64,000 bases of DNA from Sphingobium psychrophilum (GTDB lineage: Bacteria > Pseudomonadota > Alphaproteobacteria > Sphingomonadales > Sphingomonadaceae). The stretch's first letter is position 1. Every line of letters starts with the position of its first letter. The DNA lies in contig NZ_JABBFV010000004.1 of assembly GCF_012927105.1 (NCBI RefSeq), positions 269,065 to 333,064 of the forward strand, read 5' to 3'. Positions 53,809 to 63,893 of this stretch are shown here, piece by piece. Below the pieces are notes generated by a model. The model did not search any database, was not told the DNA's origin, and was given only the letters and a program-made list of their open reading frames with translations. Both the position numbers and the translations under genes were made by a program.

Positions 53809-55170
53809 TCAGTTCGCCGCTTTCCGCGCCAGCATCCGCTCGCGAAAGCGCTTGGCCCATCCCGCCTTGCCGATCTGCTCCGGCCGCACCAGACACAGCG
53901 CATCGGCCTCCACCGGCTTCGTCACCACGCTCCCCGCCGCCACGATCGCCCCGGCGCCGATCGCCGCCGGCGCCACCAGCGCGCTGTTCGACCCGATAAA
54001 CGCCCCCGCGCCGATCTCGGTCCGATATTTGAAGAAGCCATCATAATTGCAGGTGATCGTCCCCGCGCCGATATTGGCCCCCGCGCCAACACTGGCGTCG
54101 CCGATATAGGACAGGTGGTTGACCTTCGCCCCTTCGTCCAGCCGCGCCTTCTTGATCTCCACGAAATTGCCGACCTTGGCTTTGGGACCGATATCCGCCC
54201 CCGGCCGCAACCGCGCATAGGGACCGATCTGCGCCCCGCTTGCGATCGTCGCGCCCTCCAGATGCGAAAAAGCGTGGATCGTCACATCGTCCGCGATTCT
54301 CACGCCCGGCCCGAAAACGACATTCGGCTCCACCACCACGTCACGGCCCAGCACCGTATCATGGGCGAAGAACACCGTCTCCGGCGCGACCAGCGTCACG
54401 CCATCGCGCATCGCCTCGGTCCGGCGGCGCGCCTGCCACATGGCTTCGACCCCCGCCAGTTCGATCCGGCTGTTCACGCCCGCCACTTCCCATGCGTCCG
54501 TCTCGATCACCGCGCTCGTCCCGCCGGGCAACATGACGATATCGGGCAGATAATATTCGCCCGCCGCATTGTTGTTGCCGATCTGGTCCAGCAGCACGAA
54601 CAGGTCGGTCGATCGCACCGCCATCAGTCCGCTGTTGCACAAAGTCACCGCCCGCTCGGCTTCGCTCGCGTCCTTAAATTCCACCATCTTTGCGATGATG
54701 CCCTGCCCATCGGCGATGATCCGCCCATAGGCGGCGGCGTCATCGGGGCGGAAGCCCAGCACCACGGCGCGCGGCTCGTCGCCCCGGCTCAACCGGTCCA
54801 GCATCGCCCGCATCGTGCCCGCACTCACCAGCGGCACGTCGCCATAGAGGATCAGCACATCGCCCGCGAACCCCGCCAGCGCGTCATGCGCCTGTGCGAC
54901 GGCATGGCCGGTGCCCTTCTGCTCCGCCTGCACCGCCACGATCGCACCGGTGCCATCCACCGCCGCCTCGACCTGCGCACGCCCCGCGCCCACCACCACC
55001 ACCTGCCGCTCAGGCGACAATGCACCCGCGCTCGCCAGCAGGTGCAGCAGCATCGGCCGCCCGGCGATCGGGTGCAACACCTTATGCAGCGATGATTTCA
55101 TCCGCGTCCCCTGCCCCGCGGCAAGGATGATGACGGCCAGCGGGCGCGAAGACAATTTGGGGTCGGTCAC
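53809..55170 (-). CDS. glmU: Bifunctional UDP-GlcNAc pyrophosphorylase / GlcN-1-P acetyltransferase
   Basis: Makes UDP-GlcNAc for peptidoglycan in two steps. 453 residues from the GTG at 55170 (VTDPKLSSRPLAV), chosen for family length and a GGGA site upstream; no ATG fits. N-terminal uridyltransferase: AVIILAAGQGTRMKSSLHKV; ILYGDVPLV. C-terminal left-handed beta-helix with hexapeptide repeats (DAWEVAGVNSRIELAG onward) and NFVEIKKARLDEGAKVNHLS, holding the acetyltransferase catalytic residues. Divergent from gph. Confidence 0.97.
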   Translation of the reverse strand: MTDPKLSSRPLAVIILAAGQGTRMKSSLHKVLHPIAGRPMLLHLLASAGALSPERQVVVVGAGRAQVEAAVDGTGAIVAVQAEQKGTGHAVAQAHDALAGFAGDVLILYGDVPLVSAGTMRAMLDRLSRGDEPRAVVLGFRPDDAAAYGRIIADGQGIIAKMVEFKDASEAERAVTLCNSGLMAVRSTDLFVLLDQIGNNNAAGEYYLPDIVMLPGGTSAVIETDAWEVAGVNSRIELAGVEAMWQARRRTEAMRDGVTLVAPETVFFAHDTVLGRDVVVEPNVVFGPGVRIADDVTIHAFSHLEGATIASGAQIGPYARLRPGADIGPKAKVGNFVEIKKARLDEGAKVNHLSYIGDASVGAGANIGAGTITCNYDGFFKYRTEIGAGAFIGSNSALVAPAAIGAGAIVAAGSVVTKPVEADALCLVRPEQIGKAGWAKRFRERMLARKAAN

Positions 55171-55259
55171 GATGATTTTCCCGGCAAATATGATGGGCTT
55201 GTCCGCTCTCTGCCATGTTTGCCTTGCCTTTGCCACCGCGCACGCGGCATGGCGGCGGC

Positions 55260-55928
55260 ATGACCAGCATCCCCTTCGATATCGTCGGCTTCGACCTTGA
55301 CGGCACTTTGATCGACACCAGCGGCGATCTCGCCGCCGCGGTCAATTACGCCATCGGCACGATCGGCCGACCGGCCTTTCCGGCCGCCGCGATCCATCCC
55401 TTCGTCGGCAAGGGCGCAAAGGTGATGCTGGCGCGCGCACTCGACGCATCGGGCGGCTACACCGCCGACACGCTGGACGCGCTCCTGCCCATATTGCTCG
55501 ACTATTATCAGCAGAATCTGGCCATCCACAGCGTCCCCTATCCCGGCCTGATCGCCGCGATGGACGCGCTGACCGACGCGGGCGTGAAACTCGCCATCTG
55601 CACCAACAAGGCGGAACGCTTCACCATCCCGCTGATGCACCAGATCGGCCTGTCGGACCGTTTCGCCGCGATCGTGGGCGGCGACACGGTGGGCGTCGCC
55701 AAGCCCGATCCCGCACCCATCCGCGAAATGATCGCCCGCGCCGGCGGCGGCCGCACAATCTTCGTCGGCGACACGATCAACGACATCGCGGGCGCGCGCA
55801 ATGCGGGCATCGCCAATGTCGCGGTCGGCTTCGGCTTCCTCGACGGCCCCGTAGAAAATCTGGATGCCGACGCCATCATCCACCATTTTGACGAACTGGT
55901 CCCGCTGCTGCGGCGCTGGCCGGCATGA
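55260..55928 (+). CDS. gph: Phosphoglycolate phosphatase (HAD family)
   Basis: Dephosphorylates 2-phosphoglycolate, a by-product of DNA end repair. 222 residues: HAD motif I GFDLDGTLIDTSGDL (Asp12, Asp14), motif II ICTNKAERF, and motifs III/IV KPDPAPIREM and FVGDTINDIAGARNAG. The helical cap lies between residues 20 and 85. The start at 55260 (MTSIPFDI) matches the family. The enoyl-CoA hydratase follows by ten bases. Confidence 0.9.
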   Translation: MTSIPFDIVGFDLDGTLIDTSGDLAAAVNYAIGTIGRPAFPAAAIHPFVGKGAKVMLARALDASGGYTADTLDALLPILLDYYQQNLAIHSVPYPGLIAAMDALTDAGVKLAICTNKAERFTIPLMHQIGLSDRFAAIVGGDTVGVAKPDPAPIREMIARAGGGRTIFVGDTINDIAGARNAGIANVAVGFGFLDGPVENLDADAIIHHFDELVPLLRRWPA

Positions 55929-55938
55929 CGCCCCTGTG

Positions 55939-56700
55939 ATGACCCTGCGCCTGGAGCAGGATGGCCCAGTCGCCCGGCTGTTGATCGACCGTCCCGACCG
56001 TCGCAACGCCATGACCCAGCCGATGTGGGAAGCCCTCCCCGTCCTCGTCGGGCAAGCCATGGCCGACGAGGACGTCCGCGTCCTCATCCTCGCCTCCGCC
56101 ACCCCCGGCCTCTTCTGCGCCGGCGCCGACATCAATGAATTTGCCGCCTGCTCGGCCGACACCGACTGGCGCGTCGCCAATCAGGCCGCGATCCGCGCCA
56201 GCCAATATGCGCTCGCCCACGCGCCAAAGCCTGTGATCGCCGCGATCGACGGCGATTGCGTCGGCGGCGGCTGCGGCCTCGCCATCGCCTGCGACCTGCG
56301 CATCGCCGCGCCCACAGCCCGCCTGGGCATCACGCCAGCCAAGCTCGGCATCGTCTATTCGCTGTTCGACACCAAATTGCTGGTCGACCTGGTCGGCCCC
56401 GCCCGTGCGAAGCGCATCCTCTATACCGGCGCGCTCCACGGCGCCGACGAAGCCCTGTCCATCGGCCTGATCGAAGAGATCGCGCCCGATCCCCTCGCCG
56501 CGGCGCACATGCTCGCCCGCACCATCGCCGCCAACGCCCAGCACAGCGTCCGCGCGTCCAAGGCGATCGTCCGCCGCATCCTCGACGGGCAGGCCGACGA
56601 CGACGCCACGACGCTGGCGCTGTTCCGCGACGCCTTCACCCTGCCCGACTTCGCCGAAGGCGTCGCCGCCTTCCGCGCCAAGCGCCCGCCAGACTTCTAG
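55939..56700 (+). CDS. Enoyl-CoA hydratase/isomerase family protein
   Basis: 253 residues of the crotonase fold. The oxyanion-hole segments are LFCAGADINEFA and GDCVGGGCGLAIACDLRIA; the catalytic Glu positions of true hydratases are not obvious (PAKLGIVYSLFDTKLL), so it may be another crotonase-type enzyme. It begins RLEQDGPVARLLIDRPDRRN, typical for the family. Probably cotranscribed with gph. A nested hairpin (56702-56745) follows the stop. Confidence 0.88.
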   Translation: MTLRLEQDGPVARLLIDRPDRRNAMTQPMWEALPVLVGQAMADEDVRVLILASATPGLFCAGADINEFAACSADTDWRVANQAAIRASQYALAHAPKPVIAAIDGDCVGGGCGLAIACDLRIAAPTARLGITPAKLGIVYSLFDTKLLVDLVGPARAKRILYTGALHGADEALSIGLIEEIAPDPLAAAHMLARTIAANAQHSVRASKAIVRRILDGQADDDATTLALFRDAFTLPDFAEGVAAFRAKRPPDF

Positions 56701-56701
56701 A

Positions 56702-56745
56702 GCGTTTTCGAAGCAGGTGGCTTCACCTGCTGACTCGGAAAACGC
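56702..56745. repeat. Nested hairpin after the crotonase gene
   Basis: Outer stem GCGTTTTC / GAAAACGC and inner stem AGCAGGTG / CACCTGCT with a GCTT loop. The GCGTTTTCGAAG...GAAAACGC wording is of a type seen between genes in alphaproteobacteria. It may also help end the gph transcript. Confidence 0.6.
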
Positions 56746-56770
56746 CGCAAATCAAAAGAATCGCAAACGC

Positions 56771-56797
56771 AAAAAGGCCCGGCGCGAACCGGGCCTT
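56771..56797 (-). terminator. Intrinsic terminator of the UrcA-family gene
   Basis: AAGGCCCGG and CCGGGCCTT with a six-base loop; on the minus strand the stem is followed by TTT. Confidence 0.85.
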
Positions 56798-56818
56798 CTG
56801 CCATGACGGGCGGGGCAA

Positions 56819-57163
56819 TCAGTTGCCCACGACCGGCCGCATCTCCTTGCCCGCGTCCGCATAACGCTCGCCGGTTTCGGCGCGGGCGATGGCGGCGCTG
56901 ACCGGCGCCTGCACCTGGGCCAGCGCCTTGGCCTTGCATGCCTGCATCGTGGCCAGGTCCGTGGAGGAACAGACGCGGCTGGCGGCGCGGGCGATGCGGC
57001 TGCGCAACTGCTGCTGGCCTGCGGCCTGGCCCAGGTCCAGGTCGCCATGATAGACGGCGCTGGTGCGGCCATTGGACACGAAATCCTGCGCGGATGCGGC
57101 GCCGGCACTGGCCAGCAGGGCAATGGACGCGACGGCGGCGGCGAATTTGGGTGCTACGAACAT
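56819..57163 (-). CDS. UrcA family exported protein
   Basis: 114 residues: signal peptide (about 1-26, ending GAASAQD), then the UrcA pattern AVYHGDLDLGQAAGQQQLRS with RIARAASRVCSSTDLATMQA and CKAKALAQ, containing two Cys residues likely to form a disulfide. UrcA proteins are small periplasmic proteins frequent in sphingomonads and Caulobacterales; no function is established. It has its own terminator and faces a long gene-poor stretch upstream. Confidence 0.85.
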   Translation of the reverse strand: MFVAPKFAAAVASIALLASAGAASAQDFVSNGRTSAVYHGDLDLGQAAGQQQLRSRIARAASRVCSSTDLATMQACKAKALAQVQAPVSAAIARAETGERYADAGKEMRPVVGN

Positions 57164-58011
57164 GGGCTTATCTCCTCAAAATCTGTTGTGACCGGCGCGC
57201 CGCCTCAAAGGGGGGCGGTAGGGAACACCGGGTGCGAACGGGTGGAGCCGGGGTCTTTGGGGGTCGGCGTCCTGCCCCGTTCGCCTCATCTTGTTACGCT
57301 TGCCGCGTGCGCCGCGCCCGCCCGCTTCGACGGAAAGCGATCCGCATCGGCCAACGACAGGGTCACCGACCAAGCGCAGAGGAGCGCGGACGAACGGCGC
57401 GACGAACGACATCCGCGCCCACGCCAACGACATGCACGCGCCATATTGCCGTAAGGGAAAGGCGAATCATCCGACAGACAGCGCCAGACGCGAAAACGCC
57501 CCCGGCGCAAGGGAAGGCCGGGGGCGTATCCAGATGCTGTCGGGCACCGGATCGGGGTAAAGCTGTCAGGCAGAGACGACGCCATAAGCGCTGAACCGTC
57601 GCTTAACGGGCCTTCCGGCGCCGCGCTCTACCGATGCCCGCACCATAGCGCGGCAACGCCGATCCCCCCGCCCGCTTCGATGATCCGCCCATGCGCAGCG
57701 CCCGGCTACATCCCGGCCGGACCAACGGCTTGCGCAAAGCGACGAACGACATGAAAAGCGGCGGTTGCGACGAGCGCTTTGGCATGCGCGCCGGCAAATT
57801 ACCGCAGCGATGTCGCAAGCGTCGATCCGTGCAGCCTACGAGCGCGAACTATGTCGCCAATGCGCCAGTTGTTGCCGCTCGGGTGAGAATTTCGCCTTCC
57901 CGAAAGCAGTCGTTCGTTGAGATTTCTATCATGCAGCAGGCGATGAAAAAGCAGCCGGTCGGCCGTCGATCATGTCCCAACACCGTATCGCGCAAACTTA
58001 ACGGAAATTTC
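57164..58011. other. 848-base stretch without a convincing gene
   Basis: Open frames exist here but have arginine-rich, low-complexity products and no good ribosome binding sites. A T-rich and purine-rich stretch around 57900-58010 leads into the small membrane protein at 58012. I see no RNA gene or clear palindrome. Confidence 0.6.
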
Positions 58012-58236
58012 ATGCCGCAAAATTATGCCCGCTGCATGAGCGATCGACGCAAAGTCCAGCTATTATGCGTGACATTAGTGGGGATGATCGCGTTTGGCGT
58101 TTATAAAATAGGGTTGGCTCTCAGCACCGGAATTTTGGAAACAAAGCTGGCACGGGCTTCGTGGCTCGACAACCCGGCTGGCTTTGTTCTCTATTTAGCT
58201 GTTTTCGTTGTGGGCACTGCGGCATTTTGCGCCTGA
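58012..58236 (+). CDS. Small two-helix membrane protein, 74 aa
   Basis: From the ATG at 58012 (MPQNYARCMSDRRKVQ) the product has two membrane helices (LLCVTLVGMIAFGVYKIGLA and AGFVLYLAVFVVGTAAFCA). A second ATG at 58036 (MSDRRKV) would give 66 residues. The frame is open further upstream, but that part looks non-coding. ACGGAAA precedes the first ATG. Less GC-rich than the surroundings; function unknown. Confidence 0.55.
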   Translation: MPQNYARCMSDRRKVQLLCVTLVGMIAFGVYKIGLALSTGILETKLARASWLDNPAGFVLYLAVFVVGTAAFCA

Positions 58237-58526
58237 CTGTTTGTCATCATTCATGATGAGCGGTCCGGACGCCAGCATACCAAAAGCCACTCGCTAACGT
58301 TCGATAGGCCAGAATACCGGTCATCGGCTCCCGACAAGTCGAGCCGCGACCAACGTCCGTAAATCCCCCATGCCGGGCGACGTGCAGACGATGGGGTCTT
58401 TGCAGGAAGCTGCCGGGCGGAACACGACCATTTCTGTCCTAGGTTGTCGGAATTTTCACAATCGATAGCGGATTTTGTCGATATCTCTTTACGGTCCAGC
58501 AACCGCACGCACGGTAGGTTTCCGAC

Positions 58527-58958
58527 ATGAACAGACTGAGTCAGATGTTGATGCTCGGAAGCCTTTTGGTCTGTGCAGTGGTTCAGTCACCTCCCCTCGC
58601 AGCATTATGCATTGGCCTGTCAATGACTTGCTTTAGCTACTGGATTAGTCGCAAATGGCCGGATCCTAGGCCATTATTTGTAGAGATCATGTCTCGACCC
58701 AGCACTAAAACGCTACCTAGGGAGCGGCGCTTAAACGCCTTGGTTGCCGGGGCGATGATTGTAAGTGGGCTGATACTTCTATTCTTTTTGCCTCAAATGC
58801 TGCCTGTTACCATTTGGACGTTTTGTTGGCCTCCGATGGGCGCGCATATCATGGGGCAAGGGGTCGCCACTCTCATATTTGGCTGGATCGCTGCGCCCAA
58901 GAATGTTGCAGAACACAATGCGTGGTTGGCGAAAATGGGCAAACCCTATCACCCCTGA
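58527..58958 (+). CDS. Hypothetical multi-pass membrane protein, 143 aa
   Basis: Three to four likely membrane helices (about 5-40, 72-92 and 95-125). The segments between them are SRKWPDPRPLFVEIMSRPST and AAPKNVAEHNAWLAKMGKPY. The first methionine at 58527 (MNRLSQML) has no strong ribosome binding site. Composition is less GC-rich than the core genes. I do not recognise the family. Confidence 0.65.
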   Translation: MNRLSQMLMLGSLLVCAVVQSPPLAALCIGLSMTCFSYWISRKWPDPRPLFVEIMSRPSTKTLPRERRLNALVAGAMIVSGLILLFFLPQMLPVTIWTFCWPPMGAHIMGQGVATLIFGWIAAPKNVAEHNAWLAKMGKPYHP

Positions 58959-59215
58959 TCTCCGTCCGATTTCTACATGAGCCTGCTCCAATCCCGCCTG
59001 TCGCGTAGCCAGCTTTCTCCTACCAAATGGTTCAAAGCTGGCACTCCGCAATCCACCCATTATGACCCCCACCTGACGATTGCGACGGGAGTTATGGCAA
59101 CGCCGACCATCCGCAGTCCCTCGTCTCGTCCTAAAAAGACCGCCATAGCGTAGCGCAGGCTACCAATTTTTAACCCCAAACATTCAACGTCAGTGCAAGG
59201 ATGCGGAGGTAGCAT

Positions 59216-59722
59216 ATGATCCTGAAATACCGGCCTTGGCGCATGATCGTGGCTACAATCCTCGTAGCGATAATAGCCATCGTCTGCGCCATGTTTGCGC
59301 TCGACGTACCAGAGCCAAGCCGAAGCGGTCGCTACGCCGCGCTGCACGGCGTGCTGGGGCAAACCGGCATCATGGTGTTTTTACTGGGACTGGCGGCGAT
59401 CTTCGCGCACTGTGCAGTCAAGTTAGTGTTGCTTTTGGCTTCCGGGTGCGTGGCAGCGGAGAGCGACGACACTGGCGTGCGCTTGCGCAGCGCAGGGCAC
59501 CCCATCGCTTTGACCTGGGGCGACATATATAGGGTGGAGCGTAAGGAGATAGGCGGCAGGAACAAAGTTCCCGTAGTCGTGCTGCATCACGCGCCGAAGC
59601 GCGCGGTCCTCTTTGGCAGCAGACGCACCAGCACCCTGATCCCAAGACTTCTGACCGCAGACGATTGGGAGTTCGAGAATTGGCTAACGACGGTCGAGGC
59701 GCGGATCGCCTCCGGGTCGTAA
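59216..59722 (+). CDS. Hypothetical membrane protein with cytosolic PH-like domain, 168 aa
   Basis: Two membrane helices (about 9-29 and 46-76) are followed by a soluble region, GVRLRSAGHPIALTWGDIYR ... VPVVVLHHAPKRAVLF, whose W-x-x-I-x-x-V pattern resembles small bacterial PH-like membrane proteins. A GGAGG ribosome binding site lies six bases before the ATG, so translation is well supported. It stands alone; function unknown. Confidence 0.7.
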   Translation: MILKYRPWRMIVATILVAIIAIVCAMFALDVPEPSRSGRYAALHGVLGQTGIMVFLLGLAAIFAHCAVKLVLLLASGCVAAESDDTGVRLRSAGHPIALTWGDIYRVERKEIGGRNKVPVVVLHHAPKRAVLFGSRRTSTLIPRLLTADDWEFENWLTTVEARIASGS

Positions 59723-60090
59723 GTCAGCAATGGCGCTCAGCCAGCGTAATCGCCGGCAAACTTGTTACGTTGCTACGTTTACGGCCCCTAATGCCCTTCG
59801 ACGGATTGGCTCCGGGCCACCGCCATTGCTGCGGCAAGGCGGTTCCGGCTCATTGGCAGCTTTCACGGTTTCTAGGTAAAGCCAATGCGCAAAAGCGGAT
59901 CAGCAGCTATCGCGATCTTCTCGCCGACGACCGGACATTCGGAAATCGGCCATTTAGCCCCACAATCCCTCCGCCCTACCCTCTCCCACGCCCCGCTGCC
60001 CTTTAGGCATGGCATCGCGCGCCCGATGGCCACGCGGCCACTCGCAATCCCATTGTATCGCTCCTATCTTCGCCTCTGGATTCCTCCTCG
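59723..60090. other. 368-base region upstream of uvrA, no gene seen
   Basis: Frames are open here, including one continuous with uvrA, but their products are arginine- and proline-rich and unsupported. The region must contain the uvrA promoter; I could not define -35 and -10 elements with confidence. Confidence 0.55.
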
Positions 60091-60105
60091 GAACATTTGT
60101 AGAAC
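60091..60105. promoter_or_regulatory. LexA (SOS) box of uvrA
   Basis: GAACATTTGTAGAAC is a perfect GAAC-N7-GAAC, the alphaproteobacterial LexA site in reverse orientation. It ends eight bases before the uvrA ATG, where bound LexA would block the gene; uvrA is a classic SOS gene. Confidence 0.85.
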
Positions 60106-60112
60106 GGATCGC

Positions 60113-63031
60113 ATGAGCCTCACCCACATCTCCGTCCGCGGCGCGCGCGAGCACAACCTCAAGGGCGTCGACGTCGATCTGCCCCGCGACAGCCTGATCG
60201 TCATCACCGGCCTGTCCGGCTCCGGCAAATCCTCCCTCGCCTTCGACACCATCTATGCGGAGGGGCAGCGGCGCTATGTGGAATCGCTGTCCGCCTATGC
60301 GCGCCAGTTTCTGGAGATGATGCAGAAGCCCGATGTGGAGCATATCGAGGGCCTCAGTCCCGCCATCTCCATCGAGCAGAAGACGACCAGCCGCAATCCC
60401 CGCTCCACGGTCGCCACGGTCACGGAAATCTACGACTATATGCGCCTCCTCTGGGCGCGCGTCGGCATCCCCTACAGCCCCGCGACCGGCCTGCCCATCA
60501 GCGCGCAGACGGTGTCGCAGATGGTCGATCGCGTCGCCCTCCTGCCCGAAGGCACCCGCTTCTACCTGCTCGCCCCCGTCGTGCGCGGGCGCAAGGGCGA
60601 ATATCGCAAGGAACTGGCCGAATGGCAGAAGGCGGGCTACACCCGCGTCCGCATCGACGGCGAAATGATGCTGATCGAAGACGCGCCCGCGCTCGACAAG
60701 AAATATAAGCATGACATCGAAGTCGTGGTGGACCGCCTGGCCGTGGAACCCGACATGGGCACGCGGCTGGCCGACAGTTTCGAACAGGCCCTGAAACTAG
60801 CCGACGGCCTCGCCTTCGTGGACCTGGCCGACGGTGTCGTCCCCGGCCGCGAAGACGAAGCGCAAAGCACCGACAAGAAGATGAAGGGCGCGGGCATCCC
60901 CGCCAACCGCATCGTCTTCTCCGAAAAATTCGCCTGCCCGGTCAGCGGCTTCACCATCCCCGAAATCGAACCGCGCCTCTTTTCCTTCAACGCGCCCATG
61001 GGCGCTTGCCCGGCCTGCGATGGCCTGGGCGAACGGCAGGAGTTCGACCCCGAACTGGTCGTCCCCAACGAAGCGCTCTCGATCAAGAAGGGCGCGGTCG
61101 TCCCCTGGGCCAAATCCAACCCGCCCAGCCCCTATTATATGCAAGTCCTCGGCTCCCTCGCCAAGGAATTCGGCTTCTCGCTCGACACCCCCTGGGCCGA
61201 CCTGCCCGGCGAGATAAAGCTCATCATCCTCCACGGCACCGGCGGCAAGCCCGTCACGCTACGCTTCATCGATGGCAAGAAGTCCTACGAGGTCAAGAAA
61301 GCGTTTGAAGGCGTCATCGGCAACTTGAACCGCCGCCTGCTCCAGACCGAAAGCGCGTGGATGCGCGAGGAACTGAGCAAGTACCAGACCGCCATGCCCT
61401 GCGAAACCTGCCACGGCGCGCGCCTGAAACCCGAAGCCCTCGCCGTCAGGATCGCGGGCGAGGATATCTCCATCTCCACCCACCGCTCGGTGGTGGACGC
61501 GCTCGCCTTCTTCACCGCGATGCCCGATCATCTGAACGACCAGCAGCAGCAGATCGCCAAGGCCATCCTCAAGGAAATCGTCGAGCGCCTGGGTTTCCTC
61601 AACAATGTCGGCCTCGATTATCTGAACCTCGACCGCACCAGCGGCACCCTCTCCGGCGGCGAATCCCAGCGTATCCGCCTCGCGTCGCAAATCGGCAGCG
61701 GCCTGTCGGGCGTCCTCTACGTCCTCGACGAACCCAGCATCGGCCTGCACCAGCGCGATAACGACCGCCTGCTCGTCACGCTGAAGCGCCTGCGCGACCT
61801 GGGCAACAGCGTCATCGTCGTGGAGCATGACGAAGACGCCATCCGCCACGCCGACTATATCGTGGACATGGGACCGGGCGCGGGCATCCATGGCGGCGAG
61901 ATCGTCACCCAGGGCACGCTCAAGCAAATCCTCAAGGCCAAGAACAGCCTCACCGCGGACTATCTCAACGGCACCCGCCGCATCGAAGTGCCGCCCAAGC
62001 GCCGCAAGGGGTCTGGCAAGAAACTCACCGTCCACAACGCCCGCGCCAACAATCTGACCGGCGTGACGGCGTCGATCCCGCTCGGCACCTTCACCTGCAT
62101 CACCGGCGTCAGCGGATCGGGCAAGTCCAGCTTCACCATCGACACCCTCTATGCGGCATCGGCGCGCGCCCTAAACGGCGCCAGAATTATCGCCGGCCCG
62201 CATGACAAGATCACGGGCCTGGAACATTGCGACAAGGTGATCGACATCGACCAGTCGCCCATCGGCCGCACCCCACGCTCCAACCCGGCCACCTATACCG
62301 GATCGTTCACCAACATCCGGGACTGGTTCGCCAACCTCCCCGAAAGCCTCGCGCGCGGCTATAAACCCGGCCGCTTCAGCTTCAACGTCAAGGGCGGCCG
62401 CTGCGAAGCCTGCACTGGCGATGGCCTCATCAAGATCGAGATGCACTTCCTCCCCGACGTCTATGTTACGTGCGACGTGTGCCACGGCGCGCGCTACAAT
62501 CGCGAAACGCTGGAGGTGAAGTTCAAGGGCCACTCGATCGCCGACGTGCTCGACATGACGGTCGAGGATGCGGTGGAGTTCTTCAAGGCCGTCCCCCCCA
62601 TCCGCGACAAGATGGCCATGCTCGCCGAAGTGGGCTTGGGCTATGTCAAGGTGGGCCAGCAGGCCACGACCCTGTCCGGCGGCGAAGCCCAGCGCGTCAA
62701 ACTCGCCAAGGAACTCTCGCGCCGCGCCACCGGCAACACCCTCTATATATTGGACGAACCCACTACCGGCCTGCATTTCGAGGATGTCCGCAAACTGCTC
62801 GAAGTCCTCCACGCGCTGGTCGATCAGGGCAATAGCGTGGTCGTGATCGAACATAATCTCGACGTCATCAAGACCGCCGACTGGATCATCGACATGGGAC
62901 CGGAAGGCGGCGTCAAGGGCGGCGAAGTCGTCGCGGAGGGAACGCCGGAGAAGGTCGCGAAGGAGCCGCGGTCATTCACCGGGCACTATCTCGCGCCATT
63001 GCTGGGGTTGGAGAGTGTGGCGGCGGAGTGA
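60113..63031 (+). CDS. uvrA: Excinuclease ABC subunit A
   Basis: Damage-sensing ATPase of nucleotide excision repair, working with UvrB and UvrC. 972 residues: first Walker [10 protein letters not shown] (33-41), zinc module with CPVSGF and [11 protein letters not shown] signatures [13 protein letters not shown] and [13 protein letters not shown], second Walker [10 protein letters not shown] (near 665), and the second zinc finger RCEACTGDG...CDVCHGAR. The start at 60113 ([19 protein letters not shown]) is the family start, just after a LexA box. Confidence 0.98.
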   Translation: MSLTHISVRGAREHNLKGVDVDLPRDSLIVITGLSGSGKSSLAFDTIYAEGQRRYVESLSAYARQFLEMMQKPDVEHIEGLSPAISIEQKTTSRNPRSTVATVTEIYDYMRLLWARVGIPYSPATGLPISAQTVSQMVDRVALLPEGTRFYLLAPVVRGRKGEYRKELAEWQKAGYTRVRIDGEMMLIEDAPALDKKYKHDIEVVVDRLAVEPDMGTRLADSFEQALKLADGLAFVDLADGVVPGREDEAQSTDKKMKGAGIPANRIVFSEKFACPVSGFTIPEIEPRLFSFNAPMGACPACDGLGERQEFDPELVVPNEALSIKKGAVVPWAKSNPPSPYYMQVLGSLAKEFGFSLDTPWADLPGEIKLIILHGTGGKPVTLRFIDGKKSYEVKKAFEGVIGNLNRRLLQTESAWMREELSKYQTAMPCETCHGARLKPEALAVRIAGEDISISTHRSVVDALAFFTAMPDHLNDQQQQIAKAILKEIVERLGFLNNVGLDYLNLDRTSGTLSGGESQRIRLASQIGSGLSGVLYVLDEPSIGLHQRDNDRLLVTLKRLRDLGNSVIVVEHDEDAIRHADYIVDMGPGAGIHGGEIVTQGTLKQILKAKNSLTADYLNGTRRIEVPPKRRKGSGKKLTVHNARANNLTGVTASIPLGTFTCITGVSGSGKSSFTIDTLYAASARALNGARIIAGPHDKITGLEHCDKVIDIDQSPIGRTPRSNPATYTGSFTNIRDWFANLPESLARGYKPGRFSFNVKGGRCEACTGDGLIKIEMHFLPDVYVTCDVCHGARYNRETLEVKFKGHSIADVLDMTVEDAVEFFKAVPPIRDKMAMLAEVGLGYVKVGQQATTLSGGEAQRVKLAKELSRRATGNTLYILDEPTTGLHFEDVRKLLEVLHALVDQGNSVVVIEHNLDVIKTADWIIDMGPEGGVKGGEVVAEGTPEKVAKEPRSFTGHYLAPLLGLESVAAE

Positions 63032-63095
63032 AAAAACTTAACACTAATATCTCTCCTTCTGCCATGAGGAGACAAATATCAAAACGGAGGGCCAC

Positions 63096-63893
63096 TTGGC
63101 TGTTTACGCTCTTTGGAACAACAAGGGTGGGGTAGGGAAAAGCTACCTCACTTTTCAGATTGCTGCGGAATATGCCCGCACTCACCCAGCCGAAAATGTG
63201 CTGGTCATTGATTTATGTCCTCAGGCAAATTCATCAAGCATGTTGCTTGGTGGCATCGAGCATGGTGAGCGCATTCTTAACGAGCTTGCCACGGGCACAC
63301 CACGCCGAACAATTGCTGGCTATATCGAAGAGCGGATCGTCAGTCCCTATATAAATCCCAATGCCGGATCAGCCTATGTTCATCAAGTAAGTCGCTACAA
63401 TCACTGGATTCCACAGAACCTGCATTTAGTTGTGGGTGATGAAGAATTAGAAGTTCTAACCTCTAGGGTACAGGGTGCGACAAATCCTGGACCCGGCGAT
63501 GCATGGAGAATAGTTCATAGTTGGATTTCAGATCTCATCGCAGATATTCGTCATTCTTGGAACGTCGAAAACAGTACAGTTTTCATAGATTGCAATCCAA
63601 GCTTCTCCATCTACACAGAACTAGCAATGTCAGCCTCAGATAGGCTTATTATTCCTTTTTCAGCAGACGGCTCTTCAAAAAGAGCTGTAAGAGCGGTTCT
63701 GTCATTGTTGTTTGGAATCCGACGGACGGGTACAGGCCGTCAATCTGAATTCTTCCTGAATTCTCAACGCTATCGCATGTCTGTGCCAGAAATATACAGC
63801 TACGTTGGCAATAGGCTAACGTCGGCTAATATGAGCACTGCAAGTGCTTTCCGGACTGTGGTGAATGAGATTGGCTCAGAGCCTGATTCATAA
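63096..63893 (+). CDS. ParA-like P-loop ATPase, apparently frameshifted
   Basis: 265 residues from a TTG at 63096, which has a strong GGAGG site seven bases upstream. The deviant Walker A NNKGGVGKS (8-16) follows a short beta strand; VLVIDLCPQANSSSML and TVFIDCNPSFSIYTELAMS complete a MinD/ParA-type ATPase. Orphan members often sit in islands. The reading ends at TAA 63891 while another frame continues with a plausible C-terminal part. Base composition is much lower in GC than uvrA, which suggests transfer. Confidence 0.8.
   Translation: MAVYALWNNKGGVGKSYLTFQIAAEYARTHPAENVLVIDLCPQANSSSMLLGGIEHGERILNELATGTPRRTIAGYIEERIVSPYINPNAGSAYVHQVSRYNHWIPQNLHLVVGDEELEVLTSRVQGATNPGPGDAWRIVHSWISDLIADIRHSWNVENSTVFIDCNPSFSIYTELAMSASDRLIIPFSADGSSKRAVRAVLSLLFGIRRTGTGRQSEFFLNSQRYRMSVPEIYSYVGNRLTSANMSTASAFRTVVNEIGSEPDS

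Noticed and set aside
57176..57594. Several overlapping frames upstream of the UrcA gene
   Set aside because: Arginine-rich, mutually overlapping, no ribosome binding sites, and no recognisable domains.
58251..58508. Minus-strand frame of 85 codons between two small membrane-protein genes
   Set aside because: The product looks like translated non-coding sequence (CSARQLPAKTPSSARRP) and has no ribosome binding site; it could be a decayed repeat.
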